From: Labrys okinawensis
GTDB taxonomy: Bacteria > Pseudomonadota > Alphaproteobacteria > Rhizobiales > Labraceae
Direction: 5' to 3'
DNA: 64,000 nt
Assembly: GCF_002982075.1 (NCBI RefSeq)
Contig: NZ_PUEJ01000002.1
Location: 1 to 64,000, forward strand
Shown: piece after piece, positions 63,820 to 64,000 of the stretch
Numbering within the stretch: position 1 is the first letter of the stretch
Layout of the letters: every line of letters begins with the position of its first letter
Translations under genes and position numbers: made by a program
Notes under the pieces: generated by a model
What the model was told of the DNA's origin: nothing
Database searches by the model: none
What the model saw: only the letters and a program-made list of their open reading frames with translations

Positions 63820-64000
63820 TGCAACGGAAACTCCGATTTGATTACCCCAGCTATAACAGTAAAATATCACGGACCGCCTTAAGACCAGATGAACAACAAT
63901 GGTTTATTTTGAATATTCACCTCTAAGGAATCAGTAATTCCTGCGACAAGCAGGCCCAATTCAGCCACAATCGTGAATCGGCTGACTGACATCATAACCC

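Overview
The window is a chromosomal segment of a GC-rich alphaproteobacterium, most likely of the order Hyphomicrobiales (Rhizobiales). The evidence is an Omp25/Omp31-type outer-membrane barrel, the rnd-lptC-lptA-lptB order, a CysD plus fused CysN-CysC (NodP/NodQ-like) pair, a TIGR02300 (FYDLN) gene beside an aroA/cmk locus, a VirJ/AcvB-type hydrolase, UPF0114, DUF2076, and palindromic intergenic repeats of the kind common in that order. No transposase, integrase, phage gene, CRISPR array or rRNA operon was found. Genus and species cannot be told from the sequence alone.

Layout, left to right. 1-7.5 kb: a capsule/Kdo-polysaccharide region: a partial Wza/KpsD-type export lipoprotein, KpsC and an overlapping glycosyltransferase, an Omp25-like barrel, and KpsS on the other strand. 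8-15.8 kb: a short-chain dehydrogenase, tRNA-Arg(CCG), the yejB-yejE permease pair without its partners, and the LPS-transport operon rnd-lptC-lptA-lptA'-lptB, in which lptA is duplicated. 16-20.7 kb: ubiB, then a leftward array of four DUF805 membrane proteins plus one frameshifted exported protein. 20.8-24.5 kb: cysD-cysNC sulfate activation and 5-formyl-THF cyclo-ligase. 24.7-29.1 kb: a LysR regulator and a three-gene sugar unit (ketose 3-epimerase-like protein, ROK regulator, PfkB kinase). 29.2-33.5 kb: small stress or envelope proteins, tRNA-Ala(GGC), TIGR02300 protein, a decayed aroA, cmk and grpE. 33.6-38.8 kb: gamma-glutamyltransferase, then a class III aminotransferase and RpiR regulator divergent from a beta-keto-acid cleavage enzyme. 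38.8-41 kb: thioredoxin, L,D-transpeptidase, MepA. 41.1-48.1 kb: a TetR-linked catabolic cluster (SCP2-type thiolase, phenol-pathway-type outer-membrane channel, SDR, saccharopine-dehydrogenase-like reductase, acyl-CoA ligase). 48.1-64 kb: UPF0114, folB, a MoeB/ThiF-like E1 enzyme, polA, DUF2076, cysK-rrf2-dut-coaBC, a VirJ-like hydrolase, infC with an ATT start, a glycosyltransferase, an alpha/beta hydrolase, a NifU-domain protein and two small exported proteins.

The most unusual content lies between and around the housekeeping genes. A roughly 105-bp double-hairpin repeat occurs four times. Other long inverted repeats lie at 11368-11523, 33498-33566 with 56351-56435, and 54131-54209. A 15-bp operator-like motif is shared by both arms of the TetR-linked catabolic cluster. 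An EPSP-synthase relic still sits at its syntenic position. The tRNA-Ala transcript appears to carry a second, CCA-terminated minihelix. Several conserved gene neighbourhoods are broken here (lptB without rpoN, cmk without rpsA, infC without rpmI-rplT, yejBE without yejA/yejF), which points to a rearranged chromosome.
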